Positions 53,575-61,062 of a stretch of 64,000 nt of DNA are shown one piece after another (position 1 is the first letter of the stretch; every line of letters starts with the position of its first letter). This DNA comes from Lacinutrix sp. Hel_I_90 (GTDB lineage Bacteria; Bacteroidota; Bacteroidia; Flavobacteriales; Flavobacteriaceae): NCBI RefSeq assembly GCF_000934685.1, contig NZ_JYNQ01000001.1:3026501-3090500 (forward strand), read 5' to 3'. A program made the position numbers and the translations under genes. The notes beneath the pieces are model-generated. The model had not been told where the DNA came from. It made no database searches and saw only the letters and a program-made list of their open reading frames with translations.

Positions 53575-54171
53575 ATGATTTATTCATTTAAAGGCTTCAT
53601 TCCTGTCGTTCACGACTCTAGTTTCGTGCATCCTTTGGCTGCAGTAACAGGTAATGTAATTATTGGTAAAAACTGTTATATTGGGCCTGGAGCGGCCATT
53701 CGTGGTGATTGGGGGCAAATTGTTTTGGAAGACGGTGTAAACGTCCAAGAAAACTGTACCGTACACATGTTTCCTGGAAAGTCTATTACGCTTAAAGAAA
53801 GTGCTCATATTGGTCATGGCGCAATTATTCATGGTGCAAATTTGGGTAAAAATTGCCTCATTGGTATGAATGCTGTTATTATGGATGATGCTGAAATAGG
53901 AGACGAAAGTATAGTAGGTGCCATGGCATTTGTAAAGGCAGAAACTAAAATTCCTAAGCGCAGTTTGGTTGTTGGAAATCCGGCAAAAGTGATTAAGCAG
54001 GTGAGTGACGACATGATCGCTTGGAAAACAAAAGGAACGGCTTTGTATCAACAGTTACCAGCAGATTGTCATGAATCGCTAAAAGAAGTGGAGCCGCTAA
54101 GAGAGGTGCCTAAAGATTTACCTAAACAAGAAGAGGCGTATAAAACATTGAGAGATACTTTTAAAAAATAA
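53575..54171 (+). CDS. paaY: Hexapeptide-repeat protein PaaY (gamma-carbonic-anhydrase-like thioesterase)
   Basis: A 198-residue left-handed beta-helix protein: repeats of the [LIV]-G-x4 type (AVTGNVIIGKNCYIGPGAAI, RGDWGQIVLEDGVNVQENC, HIGHGAIIHGANLGKNCLIG) and zinc His residues in HMF, HIGHG and IIHGA. The length and the AWKTKGTALYQQLP end match E. coli PaaY (196), which acts as a thioesterase on dead-end CoA products. The metal site suggests it is active. Confidence 0.88.
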   Translation: MIYSFKGFIPVVHDSSFVHPLAAVTGNVIIGKNCYIGPGAAIRGDWGQIVLEDGVNVQENCTVHMFPGKSITLKESAHIGHGAIIHGANLGKNCLIGMNAVIMDDAEIGDESIVGAMAFVKAETKIPKRSLVVGNPAKVIKQVSDDMIAWKTKGTALYQQLPADCHESLKEVEPLREVPKDLPKQEEAYKTLRDTFKK

Positions 54172-54194
54172 AAACCTGAAAACACTCTTTTTAG

Positions 54195-54668
54195 TTAAAT
54201 CCTACTCAAATCAACTTCGTTAGTCTCTTTGCCTGTAGATAAGGTAATCAAACTCTGTACATTTCCTAAATAGGGTAGTAAAGTTAGTTTAGAGATAATA
54301 AACGTTTCATAAGCTTCAATATCTTCAACTACCAATTTCAGTAAATAATCAAAGTTACCGCTTACTCTGTGGCATTCTATAACTTCAGGAAAGTTATTGA
54401 TTTGGGTGACGAATTTCTCTAAATAACTTCTCGTGTGCCCCTGCAAGGTAATACCAATAAAAACAGTCTGCTTTAAACCCATTTTCTTATTGTTTAAAAC
54501 AGCAACATACTTTTTAATATAGCCTTGTTTTTCTAGCTTTTTAATACGTTCAAAAACGGGAGTGGTGGTCATTCCTAATTCAGTAGCAATACTTTTAGTT
54601 GTTCTATTGCTATTTTGCTGAAGTAAAGAGAGGATCTTCGTGTCTGTTTTATCCAAATTATGCTGCAT
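54195..54668 (-). CDS. Lrp/AsnC family regulator
   Basis: A 157-residue regulator with an N-terminal helix-turn-helix (NRTTKSIATELGMTTTPVFE) and an AsnC/RAM ligand domain (FPEVIECHRVSGNFDYLLKL). It responds typically to an amino acid. It is divergent from the E2 gene across 163 bases, so it is a good candidate regulator for the branched-chain ketoacid dehydrogenase genes (inference). Confidence 0.9.
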   Translation of the reverse strand: MQHNLDKTDTKILSLLQQNSNRTTKSIATELGMTTTPVFERIKKLEKQGYIKKYVAVLNNKKMGLKQTVFIGITLQGHTRSYLEKFVTQINNFPEVIECHRVSGNFDYLLKLVVEDIEAYETFIISKLTLLPYLGNVQSLITLSTGKETNEVDLSRI

Positions 54669-54831
54669 CAGAAAATTGTTATTTATAAGGCTATAAATAT
54701 AAGTTTTATAGAATTAAAATCTTTATATAATCAATAAAACAGATAAATATTCCAAATATAGTTAAAAGTAAAGATTTTAACATATTTAAAAGTTGAAAAT
54801 AATTAATTTTATTTCTTTAAAACTATAAACA

Positions 54832-56136
54832 TTGGCAGAATTTCAACTTAAAATGCCCAAAATGGGCGAGAGTATAACAGAAGGAACCATTATTAATTGG
54901 TTAATTTCTGAAGGCGATAGCTTTGATGAAGGGGATATTATTTTAGAAGTTGCTACCGATAAAGTAGATAATGAAGTACCGGCTCCTGCCTCTGGTGTGT
55001 TAGTAAAAATAGTGTTTGAGGCTAAAGCTGTTGTACCGGTTGGAGAAGTTATGGCGATTCTGGAAGTTTCTGAAAATGCAACTTCAAAAAAGCCGAGTGA
55101 CTCACTAAGCCCTGTAGAAGAGTCTAAAAAAGAGAATAAGCAAACCAAAAGGCCCAAGTTAACTGCCGTATCACCGGAAGCTTCAAACGCTTTCAGTGTT
55201 TCAAATTCAAATACTTTTTTTTCACCATTAGTTGTAAAAATAGCTAAAGAACATCACATTAGTTTTGAAGAGCTCGCAAGAATTCCTGCCACAGGAAACG
55301 AGGGTAGACTGCGTAAAAGTGATGTTTTTCAGTATATTGAAGATGGTCGACCTTTTAAGTTCGCACAAGCAGTTGCAGAAAAAGATCCAACAGTTTATAG
55401 AATACCCCAACTAAGCTTCGACAAGGGCAAAGGAAAAGTAATCGAAATGGACCGTATGCGCCAAATGATTGCAGATCATATGGTGTATTCAAAACATACA
55501 TCGCCTCATGTAACAGCTTATGTAGAAGCAGATTTAACCAATATGGTAAACTGGAGAAATGCGAACAAAGCAGCCTTTCAAGAAAAATATGGAGAGCGTT
55601 TAACGTTCACACCATTATTTGTGGAAGCAGTAGCAAAAGCAGTTAAAGATTTTCCTAATATCAATGCCTCTGTTGATGGTAATAACATTATTGTAAAAGA
55701 AGCTATTAATATTGGCATGGCAACTGCTTTACCAAGTGGCAACCTCATTGTTCCAGTCGTAAAAAATGCCGACACAAAAGATTTAGAAGCACTGGCTGCT
55801 CATGTAAATGAGCTCGCTGGAAAAGCAAGAGACAACAAATTAGTTGGTGATGATATAAAAGGAAGCACCTTCACCATTTCTAATGTGGGAACCTTTGGGA
55901 GTGTTATGGGAACACCAATCATTAACCAACCAGAAGTAGCTATTCTAGCTTTGGGAATAATTAAAAAAAGGCCTGAAGTTATTGAAACCGAAAACGGTGA
56001 TGAAATCGCAATTCGAAGTATGATGTATTTATCACTATCATTTGATCATCGTGTTGTTGATGGCTTTTTAGGCGGTTCTTTTGTACGTCGCGTAGCCGAT
56101 TATTTTGAGCAATTTGATGTTAATAGGAAAATATAA
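54832..56136 (+). CDS. bkdB: 2-oxo acid dehydrogenase E2 (dihydrolipoyl acyltransferase)
   Basis: A 434-residue E2: lipoyl domain (about 1-80; lipoylated Lys in VATDKVDNEVPAP), linker, peripheral-subunit-binding domain (about 125-170; VVKIAKEHHISFEELARI), and catalytic acyltransferase domain (about 200-434; SFDHRVVDG with His and Asp). TTG 54832 is the start since the preceding frame has no ATG and starts MAEFQLKMPKMGES, a family standard. Paired with the fused E1 at 57652 and an aminotransferase, so branched-chain ketoacid oxidation is likely; E3 is not in the window. Confidence 0.88.
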   Translation: MAEFQLKMPKMGESITEGTIINWLISEGDSFDEGDIILEVATDKVDNEVPAPASGVLVKIVFEAKAVVPVGEVMAILEVSENATSKKPSDSLSPVEESKKENKQTKRPKLTAVSPEASNAFSVSNSNTFFSPLVVKIAKEHHISFEELARIPATGNEGRLRKSDVFQYIEDGRPFKFAQAVAEKDPTVYRIPQLSFDKGKGKVIEMDRMRQMIADHMVYSKHTSPHVTAYVEADLTNMVNWRNANKAAFQEKYGERLTFTPLFVEAVAKAVKDFPNINASVDGNNIIVKEAINIGMATALPSGNLIVPVVKNADTKDLEALAAHVNELAGKARDNKLVGDDIKGSTFTISNVGTFGSVMGTPIINQPEVAILALGIIKKRPEVIETENGDEIAIRSMMYLSLSFDHRVVDGFLGGSFVRRVADYFEQFDVNRKI

Positions 56137-56144
56137 ACCAGTGC

Positions 56145-56212
56145 TGTCATTTCGAACGAAGTGAAGAAATCTAATCAAAAGATTGTAATGTCATTTTTCG
56201 CAATGACGAAGA
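56145..56212. repeat. Dispersed palindromic repeat, family E
   Basis: TGTCATTTCGAACGAAGTGA followed by AGAAATCT, then a second palindromic part CATT-TTTCGC-AATG near 56192-56206. This type of chromosomal repeat is common in Bacteroidota; here it fills the whole spacer between the E2 and ilvE genes. Confidence 0.6.
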
Positions 56213-56221
56213 AATAAAATT

Positions 56222-57289
56222 ATGAACCACAACATTTCAGTAACCAAAGTAGTAGCGTCTAAAGTAAACACTATAGACTTTAATAACATTCCATTAGGAA
56301 CCACCTTCACAGATCATATGTTTATTTGTGATTATGAAAACGGAGCATGGACCAATCCTAGAATAGAACCTTTAGCATTAATCCCTACACATCCAGCAGC
56401 TATGGCATTGCATTACGGACAAGCTATTTTTGAAGGGATGAAAGCAACTGTTGATGCCAATGGGAATCCCATGTTATTTCGTGCTGATAAAAACGCTGCA
56501 CGATTAAATACCAGCGCAGATCGCATGGGGATGCCTAATTTCCCGGAAGACTTGTTTGTTGAAGGTTTAAAGCAATTAGTGACTTTAGAGCACAATTGGA
56601 TTCCACCAAAAGAAGGGAGTGCATTATATTTAAGACCGTTTATGTATGCCGATGAACCCTTTATTGGAATGCGAGCAGCAACACATTATAAATTTATTAT
56701 AATGGCATCGCCAGCAGGTCCCTTTTTTAGCAAACGCATAAAATTATGGGCCGAAAAACAATACATTCGAGCAGCTCAAGGCGGAACAGGAGAAGCTAAA
56801 GCAGCAGGGAATTATGCAGCAGCCATTCGTCCAACAGAATTAGCAAAAGCGAAAGGGTACGACCAAGTATTGTGGTTAGATGCGGTAGAGCATAAATACA
56901 TTCAGGAAGTAGGGACCATGAATATTTTCTTCAAAATTGATGGAAAATTCATTACGCCTAAACGTGATGGTTCTATTTTAGACGGTATTACACGAATGAG
57001 TGTTATTACTATTTTAAGAGATAAAGGCTATGAGGTTATTGAACGCGCAATCACTATGGATGAAATCATTACAGCTTCAAAAGAAGGTACGTTGGAAGAG
57101 GCTTTTGGAACTGGAACGGCGGTTGGTATTGCATACATTCAGGACATTGGAGTGGGAGATGAGACCATTCACGTCTCAAACGAAAGCCCAGTAGGTTTAG
57201 AGGTTAACAATACCTTGAATGCCATAAAAACTGGTGAAATTGAAGATAAATTCAATTGGATGATAAAAACTGAAAAAGCGTTCGCTTAA
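56222..57289 (+). CDS. ilvE: Branched-chain amino acid aminotransferase
   Basis: A 355-residue fold-type IV aminotransferase: start of the domain at GTTFTDHMF, pattern HYGQAIFEGMKATVDANG, PLP-binding Lys in GTGEAKAAGNYAAAI (about 195), and the YIQEVGTMNIFF signature. It removes the amino group from Leu/Ile/Val to give the ketoacids used by the neighbouring dehydrogenase. Length normal for the long IlvE subfamily. Flanked by repeats on both sides. Confidence 0.92.
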   Translation: MNHNISVTKVVASKVNTIDFNNIPLGTTFTDHMFICDYENGAWTNPRIEPLALIPTHPAAMALHYGQAIFEGMKATVDANGNPMLFRADKNAARLNTSADRMGMPNFPEDLFVEGLKQLVTLEHNWIPPKEGSALYLRPFMYADEPFIGMRAATHYKFIIMASPAGPFFSKRIKLWAEKQYIRAAQGGTGEAKAAGNYAAAIRPTELAKAKGYDQVLWLDAVEHKYIQEVGTMNIFFKIDGKFITPKRDGSILDGITRMSVITILRDKGYEVIERAITMDEIITASKEGTLEEAFGTGTAVGIAYIQDIGVGDETIHVSNESPVGLEVNNTLNAIKTGEIEDKFNWMIKTEKAFA

Positions 57290-57651
57290 CCTGCGCCTTT
57301 TTTAAAACCTTATAGGTTTGTTTTTGATTGGGTATTTTTTCACTTAGGGATACAGGTTTTAGAAACCTTATAGGATTAAAAAGTTAGCTGTTGTGTTCTT
57401 TTTTTTAAGCAAAAGGATGCCGCTGCAAAACGGAGTATTCAGATGTTGGGTTTTTAAACAAAAACTAAAAATAGAGGAGTAATCCCTAACGCAAAAACCG
57501 CAAGGGACTTCTGTATTAAAAAGAAGTAGCGCTTAAACGAGAGTATAAATTGAAATGACGAAACACAATAGTTTCTAAAAATATAAATAGTAACGCGAAT
57601 TAATTCCTGCCCTTTTTAAGGGAAGGTGTTCGCAGGACTGAAGGGTTTTTT
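57290..57651. other. Repeat-rich spacer before the fused E1 gene
   Basis: This 362-base gap holds no gene. It contains family B-like pieces (ACCTTATAGG at about 57307 and AGGTTT-TAG-AAACCT at 57354-57368) and a family C copy at 57604-57648 (CCTGCCC ... AAGGGAAGGTG ... AGGGTT) that stops four bases before the ATG. Confidence 0.6.
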
Positions 57652-59703
57652 ATGAAAAAAGATACATTACAAAAAGCATTCTCAAAACTTTGTACAGCGA
57701 AAGCGATGACAGAATTGTACGAAGCAAATTTTAAACAGGTTTCAAAATATGTACACGCCACTTCTAGAGGTCACGAAGCGATTCAAATTGCATTAGGACT
57801 GCAATTATTACCCCAAGATTACGCCTTTCCCTATTATAGAGACGATGCTATGTTATTGTCTTTTGGCTTAGAACCTTATGATTTAATGTTGCAATTGTTA
57901 GCAAAAAGAGACGACCCGTTTTCTGGCGGACGCAGCTATTATTCGCATCCAAGTTTAAAGGATGAGGACAAGCCAAAAATCCCACATCAATCCTCAGCAA
58001 CAGGAATGCAAGCCATCCCTGCAACTGGTGTTGCCATGGGAATGCAGTATAAAGAATTACAAGGTTTAGACGATAAAGCACTTAAAGTATTACCCTTTGT
58101 GGTATGCTCATTAGGAGACGCATCGGTAACCGAAGGTGAAATAGCGGAAGCCTTTCAAATGGCCGCATTAAAGCAATTGCCGGTGTTGTATTTAGTACAG
58201 GATAACGGTTGGGACATATCGGCCAATGCAGCAGAAACAAGAGCACAGAATGCTTTTGAATATGCACAGGGCTTTCATGGTTTAGAGGCCATTTCTATTG
58301 ATGGCGCAAACTTTACCGAAAGTTATGAAGCTTTAGAAAAAGTAATTAATACGATTCGTACTGAACGCAGACCCTTTTTAGTGCATGCAAAAGTGCCTTT
58401 GTTAAATCACCATACTTCAGGTGTGCGTATGGAATGGTATCGTGATGATTTAGATGAAGCACGTTCTAGAGATCCGTATCCAGTTATAAAACAACAATTA
58501 ATTGACTTTGGGTTTTCATCTGAAGCTATTGAGACTATTGAAAATACAGCAAAAACAAAAGTACAATCCGATTTTGAGAAAGCGTTAAAAGCGGAAGATC
58601 CAAAACCTGAAGATCTATTTACAAACGATTTTGCGCCAACACCAATTATTGAAGAAAAGGGAACACGTTCACCAGAAGGCGCTGAAAAAGTAGTCATGGT
58701 AGATTGTGCTTTATTCGCAGTAGAAGAGTTGATGAAGAAGCACAAAGAATGTTTGCTTTATGGTCAGGATGTTGGTGGGCGATTAGGTGGCGTTTTTAGA
58801 GAAGCTGCCACTTTAGCTCAAAAGTTTGGAGACGACCGTGTATTCAATACGCCTATTCAGGAAGCTTTTATAGTAGGTTCTACCGTTGGAATGAGTGCCG
58901 TGGGTTTAAAACCTATTGTTGAGGTTCAGTTTGCCGATTATATTTGGCCTGGTTTAAATCAGTTGTTTACAGAGGTTAGTCGCAGTTGCTATTTGAGTAA
59001 CGGGAAATGGCCCGTTAGTATGATACTTAGAGTGCCTATTGGTGCTTATGGAAGTGGTGGGCCCTACCATTCGTCTTCCGTAGAAAGTGTGATTACAAAC
59101 ATACGCGGTATAAAAATCGCATATCCGAGTAATGGCGCCGATTTAAAAGGTTTGATGAAAGCAGCTTATTATGACCCGAATCCAGTGGTTATCTTAGAAC
59201 ACAAGGGTTTGTACTGGTCTAAAGTGCCAGGCACACAAGGCGCAACCTCTATAGAGCCTAGTGAGGATTATGTATTGCCATTTGGGAAAGCATGGGTGCT
59301 TCAGGAAATCTGGAAACAGGAAAATGTAGAGACCTTAACCATAGTTACTTATGGAATGGGCGTACATTGGGCAATGAATGCTTCAGAAGCACTAGGTATG
59401 AAAGATCAAATTGAAGTGATTGATTTACGGACCTTATTTCCTTTAGACGAAGACACGGTTATGAAATCGGTTAAGAAAACAGGCAAATGTTTAGTGGTCA
59501 CTGAAGAGCCTTCAAATAATAGTTTTGCCAGAGCACTAGCGGGAAAAATTCAAGAAGACTGTTTTAAATATTTAGACGCGCCAGTGATGACTATAGGTAG
59601 TGAAAACATGCCAGCTATTCCTTTAAACACCATTTTAGAACAAACCATGATTCCTTCAACAGAAAAAGTGAAATTGAGAATAAATGAGTTAATTAATTAT
59701 TAA
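57652..59703 (+). CDS. Fused alpha/beta E1 of branched-chain 2-oxo acid dehydrogenase
   Basis: A 683-residue thiamin-diphosphate enzyme with E1-alpha (about 1-300) and E1-beta (about 345-683) in one chain. TPP motif GDASVTEGEIAEAF ... DNGWDIS (about 153-189), SSVESVITNIRGIKIAYPS and the CLVVTEEPSNNSFARALAGK end are clear. It decarboxylates 2-oxoisovalerate and similar acids and passes the acyl group to E2. The fused form is typical for Bacteroidota. Start ATG after a repeat; E2 is in the same direction with ilvE between. Confidence 0.9.
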   Translation: MKKDTLQKAFSKLCTAKAMTELYEANFKQVSKYVHATSRGHEAIQIALGLQLLPQDYAFPYYRDDAMLLSFGLEPYDLMLQLLAKRDDPFSGGRSYYSHPSLKDEDKPKIPHQSSATGMQAIPATGVAMGMQYKELQGLDDKALKVLPFVVCSLGDASVTEGEIAEAFQMAALKQLPVLYLVQDNGWDISANAAETRAQNAFEYAQGFHGLEAISIDGANFTESYEALEKVINTIRTERRPFLVHAKVPLLNHHTSGVRMEWYRDDLDEARSRDPYPVIKQQLIDFGFSSEAIETIENTAKTKVQSDFEKALKAEDPKPEDLFTNDFAPTPIIEEKGTRSPEGAEKVVMVDCALFAVEELMKKHKECLLYGQDVGGRLGGVFREAATLAQKFGDDRVFNTPIQEAFIVGSTVGMSAVGLKPIVEVQFADYIWPGLNQLFTEVSRSCYLSNGKWPVSMILRVPIGAYGSGGPYHSSSVESVITNIRGIKIAYPSNGADLKGLMKAAYYDPNPVVILEHKGLYWSKVPGTQGATSIEPSEDYVLPFGKAWVLQEIWKQENVETLTIVTYGMGVHWAMNASEALGMKDQIEVIDLRTLFPLDEDTVMKSVKKTGKCLVVTEEPSNNSFARALAGKIQEDCFKYLDAPVMTIGSENMPAIPLNTILEQTMIPSTEKVKLRINELINY

Positions 59704-59784
59704 GACAGGATGTATTTTAACATTTATTTGTCATTTTATCTAAATTGCATTACTTTAGGCGGATAACCAATTAAATATTTAAAA

Positions 59785-60039
59785 ATGAAAAAAGTAATAT
59801 TTTCTGTTTTGGCAGTAGCATTTATGACTTTTTCTTTTACATCATGTAGAGAAGAAGAAAAGAAAACTGAAACGCAAGAGTTAATTGATGAAATGGAAGC
59901 AGACGGTGCAGACATTAAAATTAAAGAAGACGGTGATGAAACCAAAATAAAAATGGAAACCGAAGATAAAGAGGTGAAAATTAAAACGGATGGTGAAGAC
60001 ACGAAAATTAAAATTGATGAAGACGAGGACGGCGAGTAA
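59785..60039 (+). CDS. Small acidic lipoprotein with KIK repeats
   Basis: An 84-residue lipoprotein (lipobox FSFTSC, Cys at residue 20) with an all-charged body: about 35 acidic residues and a periodic I/V-K-I-K motif four times (DIKIKEDGDE, TKIKMETED, VKIKTDGED, TKIKIDEDEDGE), spacing near ten residues. The alternation fits a short amphipathic beta ladder; calcium or metal binding by the D/E groups is possible. No family recognised. Followed by a strong terminator. Confidence 0.65.
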   Translation: MKKVIFSVLAVAFMTFSFTSCREEEKKTETQELIDEMEADGADIKIKEDGDETKIKMETEDKEVKIKTDGEDTKIKIDEDEDGE

Positions 60040-60060
60040 ACGTTAACGAGATATAAAACT

Positions 60061-60087
60061 AAAGCGACTTTTCAAGTCGCTTTTTTT
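60061..60087 (+). terminator. Intrinsic terminator
   Basis: Stem AAAGCGACTT / AAGTCGCTTT (60061-60083) with loop TTC, followed by TTTT. Ends the acidic lipoprotein gene. Confidence 0.85.
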
Positions 60088-60494
60088 AGGTGCTAATTTT
60101 ACGATAACGAAGCCTTTGTTTTTAAGAATTAAGGGACAGATCTATGCCCTTTTTAAGTAAGAAGTAGTGATGTTTACTATAGAAATATTCTGGCAGCTCT
60201 TGTAGGGTTAGCGTTTTTACATTTTTACAAAATGAAATTAGCTGGCTATGGAATCAATACACAGAGCTTTGTGGATGAGAAAAAGGAGGCGCTCAAGACC
60301 TGCGCGATATATTCAGAATACTGATGTTAGATAAAGAAGGCGAAATATTTCTTATAAAGATAAACAGGGAACATAAGGGGTGTTATTTAAAATATTGTTT
60401 AGCTTAGATAGTAAAGGTTCGTAGCGAAAGGCCTGCCACTGTTTGTTTTCTATAAAAAAAGCGACTAATTTAGTCGCTAATGGTTCTGTGTTTT
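60088..60494. other. Intergenic stretch with possible relic frame
   Basis: No intact gene. The plus-strand frame 60183-60407 has 75 codons with one TGA (60276-60278); the second part reads EKGGAQDLRDIFRILMLDKE, protein-like but not recognised. The stretch is bounded by two terminators whose stems share GCGACT, facing in opposite directions. Confidence 0.3.
60454..60478 (-). terminator. Intrinsic terminator of the DUF4136 gene
   Basis: On the minus strand, stem AGCGACTA-AAT-TAGTCGCT followed by TTTTTT; the gene ends 16 bases upstream at 60495. Confidence 0.8.
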
Positions 60495-61043
60495 TTATTG
60501 TTTTACTTCTGGCGGATAAGCCGTCATAATCTCTGCTACAAATTCCTTTATTCGGGCTTCTTTCTTTTCAATATTTGAAGAGCTCGTTAAATAACCAGAA
60601 CCTTTACCTTGCCATATCAGTTCTTTTTTATCAGCATCAATAAGGTCAATGTATAAACTGCCTTGTGTCGAAGTACTTACGTTATTAAAATTGTTCCAGT
60701 AAAATGGGCTCCATCCCCAGCCGTAACCGTAAGGCCCAAAACCGTTGTTCCAAACATTGACTTCTTGTCTTGATTTTGTAAAAATACTAACTAATAAATC
60801 TGGATTTTCTGATTTTGTGAAGCCTTTCGCGAGCATTTCAGTCTCAATAGCGCGAAGAATTCTTCGTTTATCTAAATCACTAATTTCTGCTTTGTCAATG
60901 CCTGTTTTGAAAAAAGCAAATGTTTTGTATGCGTCAAAATTAGCATTTCTGTCGTAATCTGAAACGACACGAACACTAGTGCATGAACTAACGAGTAATA
61001 GCAAAGCTATTAGAGGTAAAGTTTTAAGTATAATCTTTTTCAT
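60495..61043 (-). CDS. DUF4136 lipoprotein
   Basis: A 182-residue lipoprotein: lipobox LLVSSC (Cys about residue 21), then the DUF4136 core VVSDYDRNANFDAYKTFAFF (the D-x-F-x-x-Y/F-K-T-F signature) and an Asn/Tyr/Gly/Trp-rich segment (YGYGWGWSPFYWNNF). DUF4136 proteins are common in Bacteroidota with unknown function. It follows hutU on the minus strand by 19 bases and may be co-transcribed, but it has no catabolic features. Confidence 0.88.
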   Translation of the reverse strand: MKKIILKTLPLIALLLLVSSCTSVRVVSDYDRNANFDAYKTFAFFKTGIDKAEISDLDKRRILRAIETEMLAKGFTKSENPDLLVSIFTKSRQEVNVWNNGFGPYGYGWGWSPFYWNNFNNVSTSTQGSLYIDLIDADKKELIWQGKGSGYLTSSSNIEKKEARIKEFVAEIMTAYPPEVKQ

Positions 61044-61062
61044 AATAATTATATGTTAATGG

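Noticed and set aside
42361-57650. CRISPR array made of the repeated palindromes
   Set aside because: Repeats are of several different families, single or paired in spacers between genes, without uniform spacer length and without cas genes.
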